Positions 53,804 through 62,500 of a stretch of DNA of 64,000 bases are shown piece after piece; position 1 is the first letter of the stretch, and each line of letters begins with the position of its first letter. The translations under genes and the position numbers were made by a program. The notes beneath the pieces were generated by a model that saw only the letters and a program-made list of their open reading frames with translations, did not search any database and had not been told where the DNA came from. Origin of the DNA: Paenibacillus luteus (GTDB lineage Bacteria; Bacillota; Bacilli; Paenibacillales; Paenibacillaceae); contig NZ_SKCD01000024.1 of assembly GCF_006542765.1 (NCBI RefSeq), positions 1 to 64,000 on the forward strand, read 5' to 3'.

Positions 53804-53819
53804 GCAGAAGAGGTTATCG

Positions 53820-53851
53820 GAGGTTGTCACCATGGGTGACAACCTCTTTGC
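53820..53851 (+). terminator. Terminator of the transporter operon region
   Basis: GAGGTTGTCACC and GGTGACAACCTC pair perfectly around ATG, followed by TTTGC and a T-rich stretch. Confidence 0.85.
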
Positions 53852-53967
53852 TATTCCTTTTTCTTATTCGAATACGGAATGCATGAAGGACGGGACGCCA
53901 CTTTACTCTCTCATGAGTCTAGCAAAAGGTTCTGTTGAAGCGTGGAAACTTTGGTTTTACAGTACAA

Positions 53968-54390
53968 GTAGCCTTATTCGGCTCGAATTCGGCATTTTGG
54001 CGATCATTGAGGGGGACGTGGGACTAAATAGGTCTACTTTTTAGATCTAAACCTTCCAATATTGCACATTTGACCAAATTAGATCTGAAAAGTAGCCTTA
54101 TTCGGCTCGAATTCGGCATATTGGTGGTCATTTTGGAGTCGTGCGACTAAATAGATCTATTTTTTAGATCTAAACCTTCCAATATTGATCATTTGAACAA
54201 AATAGATCTAAAAAGTAGGCTTATTCGGCTCGAATTCGGCATTTTGGCGATCATTGAGGGGGACGTGGGACTAAATAGGTCTACTTTTTAGATCTAAACC
54301 TTCCAATATTGCTCATTTGAACAAAATAGATCTAAAAAGTAGGCTTATTCCTCTCGAATTCGGCATATTGGCGGTCATTGAGGGGGTGCG
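53968..54390. repeat. Array of 124-bp AGATCT repeats
   Basis: The words GTAGCCTTATTC or GTAGGCTTATTC recur at 53968, 54092, 54215 and 54339, a period of 123-124 bp. A unit contains GCTCGAATTCGGCAT, a GGCGATCATTGAGG block, GTGGGACTAAATAGGT, the palindromic TTAGATCTAAACCTTCC and ATAGATCTAAAAAGTAGG. The last copy is cut at about 54390. Related words with the same period lie at 128-330. Short open frames inside are artefacts of the repeat. Confidence 0.85.
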
Positions 54391-54620
54391 CAATACCATA
54401 GTTTTAATTTTAAACTTATTTCGAGCAGGTTCAGTGTTTAAACGGTATGAGATGAAATGGGGTGAGGAGGAACCTGTGGTTACTGCCTTTCTTCGACACG
54501 GAGCCGACTCCCGAATGACAAGAAAAGGAGCTGCCCATGCAGGCATGAAGCCTGATGAGACAACCCCATATAAGGCCGACTATGCGCCATCGTTTATCGC
54601 TACATTAACTCGCCAAGTAA
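54391..54620. other. Intergenic stretch without a confident gene
   Basis: A frame of about 60 codons exists after GAGGAGGAACCTGTG (about 54464-54478) and runs into the 3' end of pepT on the other strand. It lacks recognisable motifs and I do not annotate it. Nothing else is seen. Confidence 0.4.
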
Positions 54621-55853
54621 CTAGGCTTTTTGCTCATAGAGCTTCACGATTTCAAGGATAGTGTTTACAGCCTTTTCCATATTGTCTACAGAGACGTATT
54701 CGTAGCGGCCGTGGTAGTTCTCGCCGCCAGTAAATAGGTTTGGCGTCGGCAGGCCCATGTAGGATAGCTGCGAGCCATCCGTACCGCCGCGAATCGGTTG
54801 GATTAATGGCTTAATTCCAAGGTTTTCGAGCGCTTGCTGAGCGATGTCCACGACTTCCTTGACGGGTTCGATTTTCTCGCCCATGTTGAAGTACTGGTCT
54901 TTGATTTCAAGCTCGATCCGATGCTCGCCGTATTTAGCTTGCAGATCCTTCACGATGCTGCTAAGCAACGCTTTGCGTTCTTGAAACTTCGTGCCGTCGT
55001 GATCGCGGATCAAATAACGAAGCTGGGTCTGTTCGACGTCGCCCTCAATGGACGTGAGATGGAAGAAGCCCTCATAACCTTCCGTGAGCTCAGGCACCTC
55101 ATCCGCAGGCAGCCTGCCATGGAGCTCCATAGCAATTTTGGCCGAGTTGACCATCTTACCTTTTGCGGTGCCAGGGTGTACGTTTTTGCCTTTGCAAGTA
55201 ATGAGCGCGCCAGCTGCGTTAAAGCTCTCGTACTGAAGCTCGCCTAGCGGGCCCCCATCCATCGTATAAGCGTAGACGGCATCGAAGGCAGCTACATCAA
55301 ACTTGTGCGGACCTCTGCCGATTTCTTCGTCCGGCGTAAAGGCTACACGGATCTTGCCGTGCTTCAGCTCGGGATGGCGGATCAAATGAGCCATAGCCGT
55401 CATAATTTCGGCGATACCAGCTTTGTCGTCTGCGCCGAGCAGCGTAGTGCCGTCGGTTGTAATCAAGGTATGGCCTTGATAACCGGTAAGCTCAGGGAAC
55501 TCTTTTGGCGACAGGATGATATTCAATGCTTCGTTCAAAATAATATCCTGCCCATCGTAGTTTTCAACGATCTTCGGCTTTACATTCGTACCGGTAAAAT
55601 CGGTAGCCGTATCGATGTGGGCAAGAAAGCCGATGGTTGGTATGTTCTTGTCAGTGTTGGCGGGTAGGGTAGCCATCACATAGCCGTTATCATCAATCGT
55701 AATCTCCTGCATGCCAATCGAGGCAAGCTCTTCTACGAGCATGCGGGCTAGCACCCATTGTCCCGGTGTTGAGGGGCAGGTCTCGCTGCTATCATCCGAT
55801 TGGGTCTCTACTTGCGCGTATTTAATAAACCGGTTCATAATCTCCGTTTTCAT
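54621..55853 (-). CDS. pepT: Peptidase T (tripeptide aminopeptidase)
   Basis: 410 residues of the M20B family. Metal ligands and catalytic residues are visible in [10 protein letters not shown] (histidine and aspartate), [14 protein letters not shown] (bridging aspartate), [14 protein letters not shown] (catalytic glutamates) and the C-terminal [15 protein letters not shown] (histidine). The N-terminus [20 protein letters not shown] agrees with known PepT starts. It removes the N-terminal residue from tripeptides in the cytoplasm, which fits the nearby peptide importer. A TATAAT box at 55895-55900 (bottom strand) is the likely -10. Confidence 0.95.
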   Translation of the reverse strand: MKTEIMNRFIKYAQVETQSDDSSETCPSTPGQWVLARMLVEELASIGMQEITIDDNGYVMATLPANTDKNIPTIGFLAHIDTATDFTGTNVKPKIVENYDGQDIILNEALNIILSPKEFPELTGYQGHTLITTDGTTLLGADDKAGIAEIMTAMAHLIRHPELKHGKIRVAFTPDEEIGRGPHKFDVAAFDAVYAYTMDGGPLGELQYESFNAAGALITCKGKNVHPGTAKGKMVNSAKIAMELHGRLPADEVPELTEGYEGFFHLTSIEGDVEQTQLRYLIRDHDGTKFQERKALLSSIVKDLQAKYGEHRIELEIKDQYFNMGEKIEPVKEVVDIAQQALENLGIKPLIQPIRGGTDGSQLSYMGLPTPNLFTGGENYHGRYEYVSVDNMEKAVNTILEIVKLYEQKA

Positions 55854-55908
55854 CGTCGTTACTCAGCTCCATTGCTTTTATTTTTATAGGGTAAATTATA
55901 ATACAAAA

Positions 55909-55938
55909 GAAGCGGCATCCCAAATGATGCCGCTTCTT
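55909..55938 (-). terminator. Terminator of the MFS/PadR operon
   Basis: AGAAGCGGCATC and GATGCCGCTTCT form a 12-bp stem; on the bottom strand TTTTGTATT follows. It separates the exporter operon from the pepT promoter. Confidence 0.85.
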
Positions 55939-55950
55939 CCTATTGCCTAT

Positions 55951-57474
55951 TTAAACATGAGAGGCAGCAGTTGGCTGATTTTTCACGGAGGTCAGTCTGC
56001 TCTTGCCTACAAAGATGGCTGTAACGAAGCCAAGGCCGCCAACACAAATACTAAGTATGAAGCCATGGTTAATGGCCGTGCTTAGCGATTCTTGCAAAAA
56101 TCGACGAATGTGCGGCTCCATTTCACCGCCAGCGCGCATGAGCAGTTCCGGATTAGCTAATGTGCTGATTTTATCGGCAGGAATGCCAGCTTGTTCCGCA
56201 CCATCCGAAATCAGCCTAGTCAAGTTGCCATTGACAATCGTTGCCATGATGGAGGCTCCCAATATACCGCCAATATTGCGCCAGAAGCCAACAATGGAGG
56301 AGCTGACACCCATATATTTCGGGTCAACATTAGCGGCAATTGCGCTTTGCGCTACGCTCATTAAGGGGCCAACTGCTCCGAGTCCGAGCAAGATCATTAG
56401 CACAATCATAAATCCGCTCGAAGCATCCGGTCCTACGTTAGCAAGCAGGGAGGCTACGATGATGGTCATGAGCATCGTGAAGAGCATGAGGGTACGGAAG
56501 GCAAATTTGGATTGCAAAAATCCGAACAACATTGCTCCTACAATCAAGGATGCCATCATGGGCGTCAGCACTCCGTTCGAATTCGTGTGACCGAGCACCC
56601 CGATCGTAAAGCTGGGCAGATACGTAATGGCCGAGAACATGATTACGCCCTGACAGAAACAGAGGATGCTCGTTCCGAGAACCATCTTATTTTTGAATAT
56701 GCCAAGCGGCAGCACCGGCTCGGCAGCTCGCAGCTCCACCAATATAAATAAAGTACCAATAACAGCAGATGTAACAAAAAGGCCAATCACCTGCCAGGAA
56801 TTCCATGCATAATCTTTGCCGCCCCATTCGAGCGCCAGCATTAAAGAGATTGTGGTCATCATGAGGAACAGCGTTCCTAAATAATCGATTTTCGGTTTGC
56901 GGTCGGAACGGGTTTCTTTAAGGGCAATCATCAATACGATCATAGAAGCCAAGCCGATCGGAACATTAATGTAAAAATTCCATCTCCAGCCCATATGCTC
57001 AGCAATGAAACTGCCAAGTTGTGGCCCCGCAACGGAGGAAAGTCCGAAGATGGCGCCAAATACGCCGGACATTTTCGCAGCATCCTTCGGATCTTTAAAT
57101 ATTGTGTAGATAATGGTGAAGCTGATCGGAAAAAGCGCCCCGGAGCCAATTCCTTGAATAACGCGGAACCAAATGAGCTGATCAGCGCTTTGTGCAACAC
57201 CGCATAGGGCAGAGCCGAGAAGAAATAAGCCAATTCCGATCATATAGAACATTTTCCGGCCGAACAGGTCCGACATTTTGCCGAAGACAAGCATGGTGCT
57301 CGTTGCCGCTAGCATATAGGCCGTAAATACCCAGCTGACCTTGTCAAAAATGTTAAAATCCTCACTAATTTTGTTGACACAGGACGCCACGATGGTATTG
57401 TCGAGAGATGACATCAACAAGCCGAGCGCCATCGCTAGAATTATAAGCTTGTTATTTGAACCGGTGCTTGCCAT
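55951..57474 (-). CDS. DHA2-family (EmrB/QacA-type) multidrug MFS transporter
   Basis: 507 residues, 14 hydrophobic segments. Conserved motif D1 region LMSSLDNTIVASCVNKI near the N-terminus, motif A-like GKMSDLFGRKMFYMIG, and motif C region GVFGAIFGLSSVAGPQLGSF are present. It exports hydrophobic or cationic compounds using the proton gradient. The gene starts 2 bp after the PadR-type regulator gene, which surely controls it. Confidence 0.92.
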   Translation of the reverse strand: MASTGSNNKLIILAMALGLLMSSLDNTIVASCVNKISEDFNIFDKVSWVFTAYMLAATSTMLVFGKMSDLFGRKMFYMIGIGLFLLGSALCGVAQSADQLIWFRVIQGIGSGALFPISFTIIYTIFKDPKDAAKMSGVFGAIFGLSSVAGPQLGSFIAEHMGWRWNFYINVPIGLASMIVLMIALKETRSDRKPKIDYLGTLFLMMTTISLMLALEWGGKDYAWNSWQVIGLFVTSAVIGTLFILVELRAAEPVLPLGIFKNKMVLGTSILCFCQGVIMFSAITYLPSFTIGVLGHTNSNGVLTPMMASLIVGAMLFGFLQSKFAFRTLMLFTMLMTIIVASLLANVGPDASSGFMIVLMILLGLGAVGPLMSVAQSAIAANVDPKYMGVSSSIVGFWRNIGGILGASIMATIVNGNLTRLISDGAEQAGIPADKISTLANPELLMRAGGEMEPHIRRFLQESLSTAINHGFILSICVGGLGFVTAIFVGKSRLTSVKNQPTAASHV

Positions 57475-57476
57475 GG

Positions 57477-58013
57477 CTATGCTCTCTCCTCTTGTTCTAA
57501 TTGTTCCATGCGCACCAAGCCTTCTTGAAGGGTCTCAAGTTTGGCTGTGTACTCTTTGATTCCTATTTCGATGCAAATAATGTGAGCAGGGTGCATGTCA
57601 GCTTTGTAAATGGCATATTTCTTGCTCAGCTCCTCCAATTGTTTTCTAGTGTGCTCTTCTGCTTGCTTGAGCCAAGCGATGACGAGATCATTCCCGACAA
57701 ACTGGCCAAAATAAAGCCGCATCAAAAAGTCTGATTTGATTGAATCCGACTCCATAGGGCTATGCAAGTAGGAATGGAATTGTTGTTTGCCGTGTTCCGT
57801 AATCGTATACACGTTTTTGTTCGGCTTGCCCTCCTGAACGACATTTTCCTTCGTGAGCAGTTCTTCTTTCTCCATCCGATGAAGCATGGGATAGATCGTT
57901 CCATAGCTGGAGCTGTAGAAGTAAGCGAAAATATCCTCAAATAATTGTTTGATTTCGTAGCCGGATAATGATCGCTTCATAAGCATGCCTAAAATAACAT
58001 CTTGACTGTTCAA
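57477..58013 (-). CDS. PadR-family transcriptional regulator
   Basis: 178 residues. The winged helix (residues 5-80) includes LGMLMKRSLSGYEIKQLFED and SYGTIYPMLHRMEKEELLTK and KNVYTITEHGKQQF; the C-terminal half is a long helical dimerisation domain (EEHTRKQLEELSKKYAIYKA), as in group-1 PadR proteins. It would repress the operon it heads, including the DHA2 exporter, until a compound binds. Confidence 0.92.
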   Translation of the reverse strand: MNSQDVILGMLMKRSLSGYEIKQLFEDIFAYFYSSSYGTIYPMLHRMEKEELLTKENVVQEGKPNKNVYTITEHGKQQFHSYLHSPMESDSIKSDFLMRLYFGQFVGNDLVIAWLKQAEEHTRKQLEELSKKYAIYKADMHPAHIICIEIGIKEYTAKLETLQEGLVRMEQLEQEERA

Positions 58014-58090
58014 ATACGTACCTCCTCCATGCTATTCAAAGAAATAGGGCGTCTTGGCTTCATCTGTATTTTTCATGTGCTGCGATTTGT

Positions 58091-58120
58091 AATATATCAC
58101 TCCAATATATATCGTGTCAA
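58091..58120 (-). promoter_or_regulatory. Promoter and AT-rich operator of the PadR/exporter operon
   Basis: On the bottom strand TTGACA (58120-58115) and TATATT (58096-58091) are separated by 18 bp, a good sigma-A promoter. The spacer and flanks are built from ATATAT words (TATATA, ATATAT on both sides of the -35), consistent with a PadR operator overlapping the promoter. Confidence 0.7.
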
Positions 58121-58187
58121 TATATAAAAATGGATGATCTAACCAAATTAACTTTTTTGTCTTAATTATGCGTTAGTCCAAAAACAC

Positions 58188-58216
58188 CAAAAAGCCCCTG
58201 AATAGTTCAGGGGCTC
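58188..58216 (-). terminator. Terminator of the MarR-type gene
   Basis: AGCCCCTGAA and TTCAGGGGCT form a perfect 10-bp stem with a 3-nt loop; on the bottom strand TTTTTGG follows. Confidence 0.88.
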
Positions 58217-58252
58217 CTCTTGCCTGCAAAAGGAATGGCTTCACGTTCATCC

Positions 58253-58681
58253 TCAGTAAAACACCTTGCGATGCAGCAGTTCAAGCGCGTCTGCCAGCTC
58301 CTGCAGCTCCTTCGCCGATTGCTGCTCAATCCGCTGCGCGAAACGAGCTGCTATGAACCCGAAAGCCTCGCCCATCATCGCTTCGCCTTTTGCGGAAAGC
58401 CGAATAAACTGCTTGCGCCGATCCTCCTCATCGGTTACTTTCTCGCATAACTCTTTATCGGTTAGCTTCTTCAGCTCCCGGCTCGTATTCGGCATTGACA
58501 TTAGCATGCAGTCACTGATTTCGCTGATCGTAACTGGCTGGCTTACGGCAATGTATTCCATGATTTTATATTGAACGGGCGTAATCGATTTGGGTCGTAT
58601 ATCCTTGGATATTTCATTCGTAGTCTGATGAACAGCCGTCGTAAAGGCCACGAATTGTTGGAACATGGCTTTGTGGTCCAT
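58253..58681 (-). CDS. MarR-family transcriptional regulator
   Basis: 142 residues with the MarR winged helix: TISEISDCMLMSMPNTSREL (recognition helix), then LTDKELCEKVTDEEDRRKQF with the DxRxK-like wing. Divergent from a quinone-reductase-like gene, with two matching palindromes in between, so it is probably an autorepressor that also controls that enzyme in response to quinones or other electrophiles. Confidence 0.9.
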   Translation of the reverse strand: MDHKAMFQQFVAFTTAVHQTTNEISKDIRPKSITPVQYKIMEYIAVSQPVTISEISDCMLMSMPNTSRELKKLTDKELCEKVTDEEDRRKQFIRLSAKGEAMMGEAFGFIAARFAQRIEQQSAKELQELADALELLHRKVFY

Positions 58682-58728
58682 GGAATCACCTCTATTGACA
58701 CGATAGCAAAATAGTTCTCATAAAACAA

Positions 58729-58783
58729 TTATCATTTGACAACTATTTTATCAATATGCTACGATTTAATTATCAAATGATAA
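58729..58783. promoter_or_regulatory. Twin operator in the MarR/oxidoreductase divergon
   Basis: TTATCAAATGATAA (58770-58783) is a perfect palindrome, and TTATCATTTGACAA (58729-58742) is the same word with one mismatch in an arm. They lie 41 bp apart (about four helical turns), one near each divergent start. This fits a MarR dimer bound at each promoter. Confidence 0.65.
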
Positions 58784-58800
58784 GTAAAAGGGGTTTTATT

Positions 58801-59388
58801 ATGAACATGCTCATTATTTATACGCATCCTAACCATAAAAGCTTAAGCTATTCTTTTTTGCAGGAGGTCATTCAGGGGAGTAAGGAGAACTTGGCAATTA
58901 AGGAGGTCAAGGTATTGGATTTGTACGAGGAACAGTTTAATCCGGTCTTAATTTTTAATGAAAACAAGCGCCGTAGAGACATGCATGCCGACCCTCAACT
59001 GGCCCAATATAGGGAGCAGCTGACGTGGGCCGACAAAATTGTGCTGGTATACCCAATTTGGTGGGGGCGTCCGCCGGCTATGCTTATGGGTTACATTGAT
59101 CAGATGTTTGCATCCGGCTTTGCCTATAAGGATAAAGGCGGAATGCTGCCGGAAGGACTGCTGAAAGGGAAATCGGTTGTTTGCATTTCGAGTATGAAAG
59201 GACCGACGCTGTACCCGCTATATTGGTTGTATAATGCGCACAAGGTCTTGATGCGGAAAGCGTTGTTCAACTATGTTGGCATTAAAAAAGTAAAGTTTTT
59301 TGAGTTTGGCAGCATGGAGAGCCCAAAAGGCAAGCATGCTCAGAAGCTGCAGCGAATTAATCACTATTTTAAGACAGTGAGCAGTTAA
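58801..59388 (+). CDS. NAD(P)H-dependent flavodoxin-fold oxidoreductase (quinone reductase-like)
   Basis: 195 residues from ATG 58801 (AAAAGGGG SD); a frame extension to 58756 overlaps the operator. MLIIYTHPNHKSLSYSFLQE and YPIWWGRPPAMLMGYIDQMF are classical for the NQO/MdaB/KefF family of FMN- or FAD-binding two-electron reductases. It would detoxify quinones or nitro compounds; control by the divergent MarR-type protein supports this. Confidence 0.9.
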   Translation: MNMLIIYTHPNHKSLSYSFLQEVIQGSKENLAIKEVKVLDLYEEQFNPVLIFNENKRRRDMHADPQLAQYREQLTWADKIVLVYPIWWGRPPAMLMGYIDQMFASGFAYKDKGGMLPEGLLKGKSVVCISSMKGPTLYPLYWLYNAHKVLMRKALFNYVGIKKVKFFEFGSMESPKGKHAQKLQRINHYFKTVSS

Positions 59389-59468
59389 TGTCGCGATTTT
59401 ATGCTATTTTTACAGGTTTACGCTCCTTATGAAATTTAAGTATGGCAGCCTAAAATAAACCTTCTTTT

Positions 59469-59522
59469 TTTACAAAACCTTCACGCTGCGAAAACAGAAC
59501 AATAATATCTTCTTGTTATGAT
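59469..59522 (+). promoter_or_regulatory. Pho-box-like promoter of the metallophosphoesterase gene
   Basis: TTTACA (59469-59474), TTCACG (59480-59485) and AAAACA (59491-59496) are spaced by exactly 5 bp, an 11-bp period that matches the TT(A/C/T)ACA-N5 direct repeats bound by PhoP in Bacillus. TATGAT (59517-59522) lies 20 bp downstream as a -10 box, and no good -35 box is present. The third repeat is weak. Confidence 0.55.
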
Positions 59523-59575
59523 GGGCCAGTCCGGTAGAGCCGGAAGAGTCAAATTCATTTACAAAGGAGATTATT

Positions 59576-62500
59576 ATGAACAAGGTTTACAACCGGTTAT
59601 TATCTATTCTGTTATCTTCGGCACTATTGCTAGGTATGTTCGGCGCAGCCGCACCGTCCTCGGTATCGGCAGCTCCAGCGGATGAGCCCGTTGTCTTATT
59701 GCCAGGAAATTCGGAGTGGAAATATTTCGATAAAGGCGTCAATCAAGGAACAGTATGGCAATCTACTTACGATGATTCGGCTTGGAGCACAGGCAGTGCG
59801 CCTTTCGGATACAAGGATTCGGGAGCAGTGATCAGCACAGCGCGTTTCGGCGCTTTGAAGACCGTTGTTGATTACGGCGGCGATAAAAAGAAAAAGCATC
59901 GGACGACTTACTTCCGTCAGATTCTAAATGTGGATGCAAATGAAATTGACGAGTATGGCCAATTGCTGGCTACTTTCGCGATTGATGACGGTGCCGTCTT
60001 TTATGTAAACGGAACGGAAATCAAACGCTTCGGCTTGCCGGAAGGCGAGATCACGTACAGCACGCTTGCTACATCAAGCAAGGACTTACCGGTCCTTTAC
60101 GAGGCTGTTGACCTGACAGCTGAATTAAAAGCAGCGCTTCACCCAGGCGACAATGAGCTGGCGGTAGAGGTTCATCAGCAAAGCGACAGCAGCTCGGATC
60201 TATATTTTGATATGGAGCTAGCAGCGCTTCACAAGGCGCCAGCCATTGAAGCTAGTAAGGTGACGGTTACTTTTAACGGTGATCCGGTCAGCTCCAAAGG
60301 ATTTACCTGGTACACGCCGCTTGCTTCTACTCGCAGTGATTTGCAGGTGGTAGAGAAATCGGGAAGCACAGCTGATTTTACAAATGCAGCCCTGTTTACG
60401 GGTACAACTACCGTTTCGAAAAATTCAAACGGCGAGCATGTGCATAAGGCAGAAGCTTCTGGCCTTAAAGCAGATACATCTTATTTCTTCCGTGTTGGCG
60501 ACCAAAGTCTGGATGTATGGAGTGAGACGGGAACGTTTCAAACCGCACCGATTGGCGGAGCATTTTCCTTTATTGATCTAACTGATACGCAAGCAAAAGA
60601 AGAAGACGAAGCGATTCTTTCGGCAGCAACGCTTTCCAAAGCGCTGGCTACAGTGCCAAATGCCAAGTTTATCGTGCATAACGGCGACGTTGTAGAGAAC
60701 GGCAATTCAGAGCAAGAGTGGAATTGGCTGCTTGGCCATTCGCAAGCGAGCTTGCTGAACACCACGCTCGTTCCGGCAGCCGGAAACCACGAAGATGATA
60801 GCTATTCTTTTATCGATCATTTTAATGTGAAAACTCCTGAGAATGCAGCTACGGAAACGGGAGCGTACTATTCTTATGATTACAGCAACGCGCATTTTAT
60901 CGTATTGAACTCTAATGAGAACTCTACCGAATATGCTAACTTCTCGGTTGAGCAAGTAGAATGGATGAAGAAGGATGTAGAAGCTGCGAAAGCAGCGGGT
61001 GCAGAGTGGATTCTTGTTAATATCCATAAAGGTCCGTACACGACTTCCAACCATGCAACGGATAGCGACATTATTGGCACTAACGGCGTGCGGAACAAAA
61101 TCGCGCCTCTGATGAATGAGCTGGGCATTGATTTTGTATTCCAGGGCCATGACCATATCTATGCCCGCACCAAGCCGATCAAAAGCGATGGCACTGCGGA
61201 AGCGGTTGAAAAAATTACAGAATCGATCAACGGAAAAACGATTGAATATGCGGTTAAGCCAGATGGAACGATTTATTTAATTCCGGCGACTGCAGGAGCG
61301 AAAGTATATTTCAAAAATACGAAAACACAGCTTGGCGATGCCTACTTTAATCTGTTTGAGCTTGCTGATGAGAACCATGCAAGAAAATATGGCGACACGA
61401 CTAGCCTTGCGCGTGGTCATGTACAAAACTTTGTCGGCGTTACGATCGACGGCGGCAAGCTGACGGCCGTAACCTATGAAATCGACAAAAACATTAACAA
61501 TGGCGTTCCGTTCATAATTGACCAATTCGGAATTGTTAAAGAAACTAAGCCAGATTACAGCAACGAGAAAATCAGCAAGGTGACCGTTACGTTTAACGGA
61601 GATACGAAAAGCGCTAAAGGTTTTGCATGGTATAGTTCCCTCCTGCTTACAGGAACAGATCTTCAGGTAGTTGAGAAAACAGACGCAGCGGCTGACTTCA
61701 ACCATGCGTTGACGTTTACTGGACGCTCAAGCGTATCCTCGAACTCTGTGAACGAGCTTGTTCATAAAGCGGAGGCAACTGGCCTTAAAGCGAATACCGC
61801 TTATGATTTCCGCGTCGGCGATGCGGCACTGAATATTTGGAGCGAGAAGGGTACCTTCCGCACGGCGCCAGAGAGCGGAGCATTTACATTTATTGATTTG
61901 GCGGATACTCAAGCGAAGGAAGAGGACGAAGCGAAGCTATCGGCTGAAACGTTGGCAAAAGCGCTTATCCAAGTACCAAACGCACAATTCGTTGTGCATA
62001 ATGGTGACATTGTAGATACGGGAACAAAGGAAGAGCAGTGGAACTGGCTGCTTGGCAATTCCCAAACCAGCTTGCTGAACACGACAATCGTTCCTTCAGC
62101 AGGTAATCATGAAGATAAGAACAACGCTTTCTACGAGCATTTCAACATCAAAGAAGCGGAAAATTCCGCAACGATAACCGGTGCTTACTATTCATATGAT
62201 TATAGCAACGCACATTTTGTTGTGCTCAACTCTAATGAAAATTCGGAGGAGTACGCAAACTTCTCGGTGGCACAAGTGGAATGGCTGAAGAAGGATGTGC
62301 AGGCTGCGAAGGCAGCAGGTGCGCAGTGGATCATCGTTAATATCCATAAAGGCCCGTATACCACTTCAAACCATGCAACGGATTCCGATATTATGGGCGC
62401 TAACGGGGTGCGTAACAAAATAGCTCCGTTAATGGCTGAGCTGGGTATCGACTTTGTTGTTCAAGGCCATGACCATATCTATGCGCGTACGAAGCCGATC

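Noticed and set aside
54317-54661. 114-codon open frame on the top strand after the AGATCT array
   Set aside because: It begins within the repeat array and ends antisense to the 3' end of pepT; no motif is seen, and the best internal SD/GTG gives only a short unsupported peptide.
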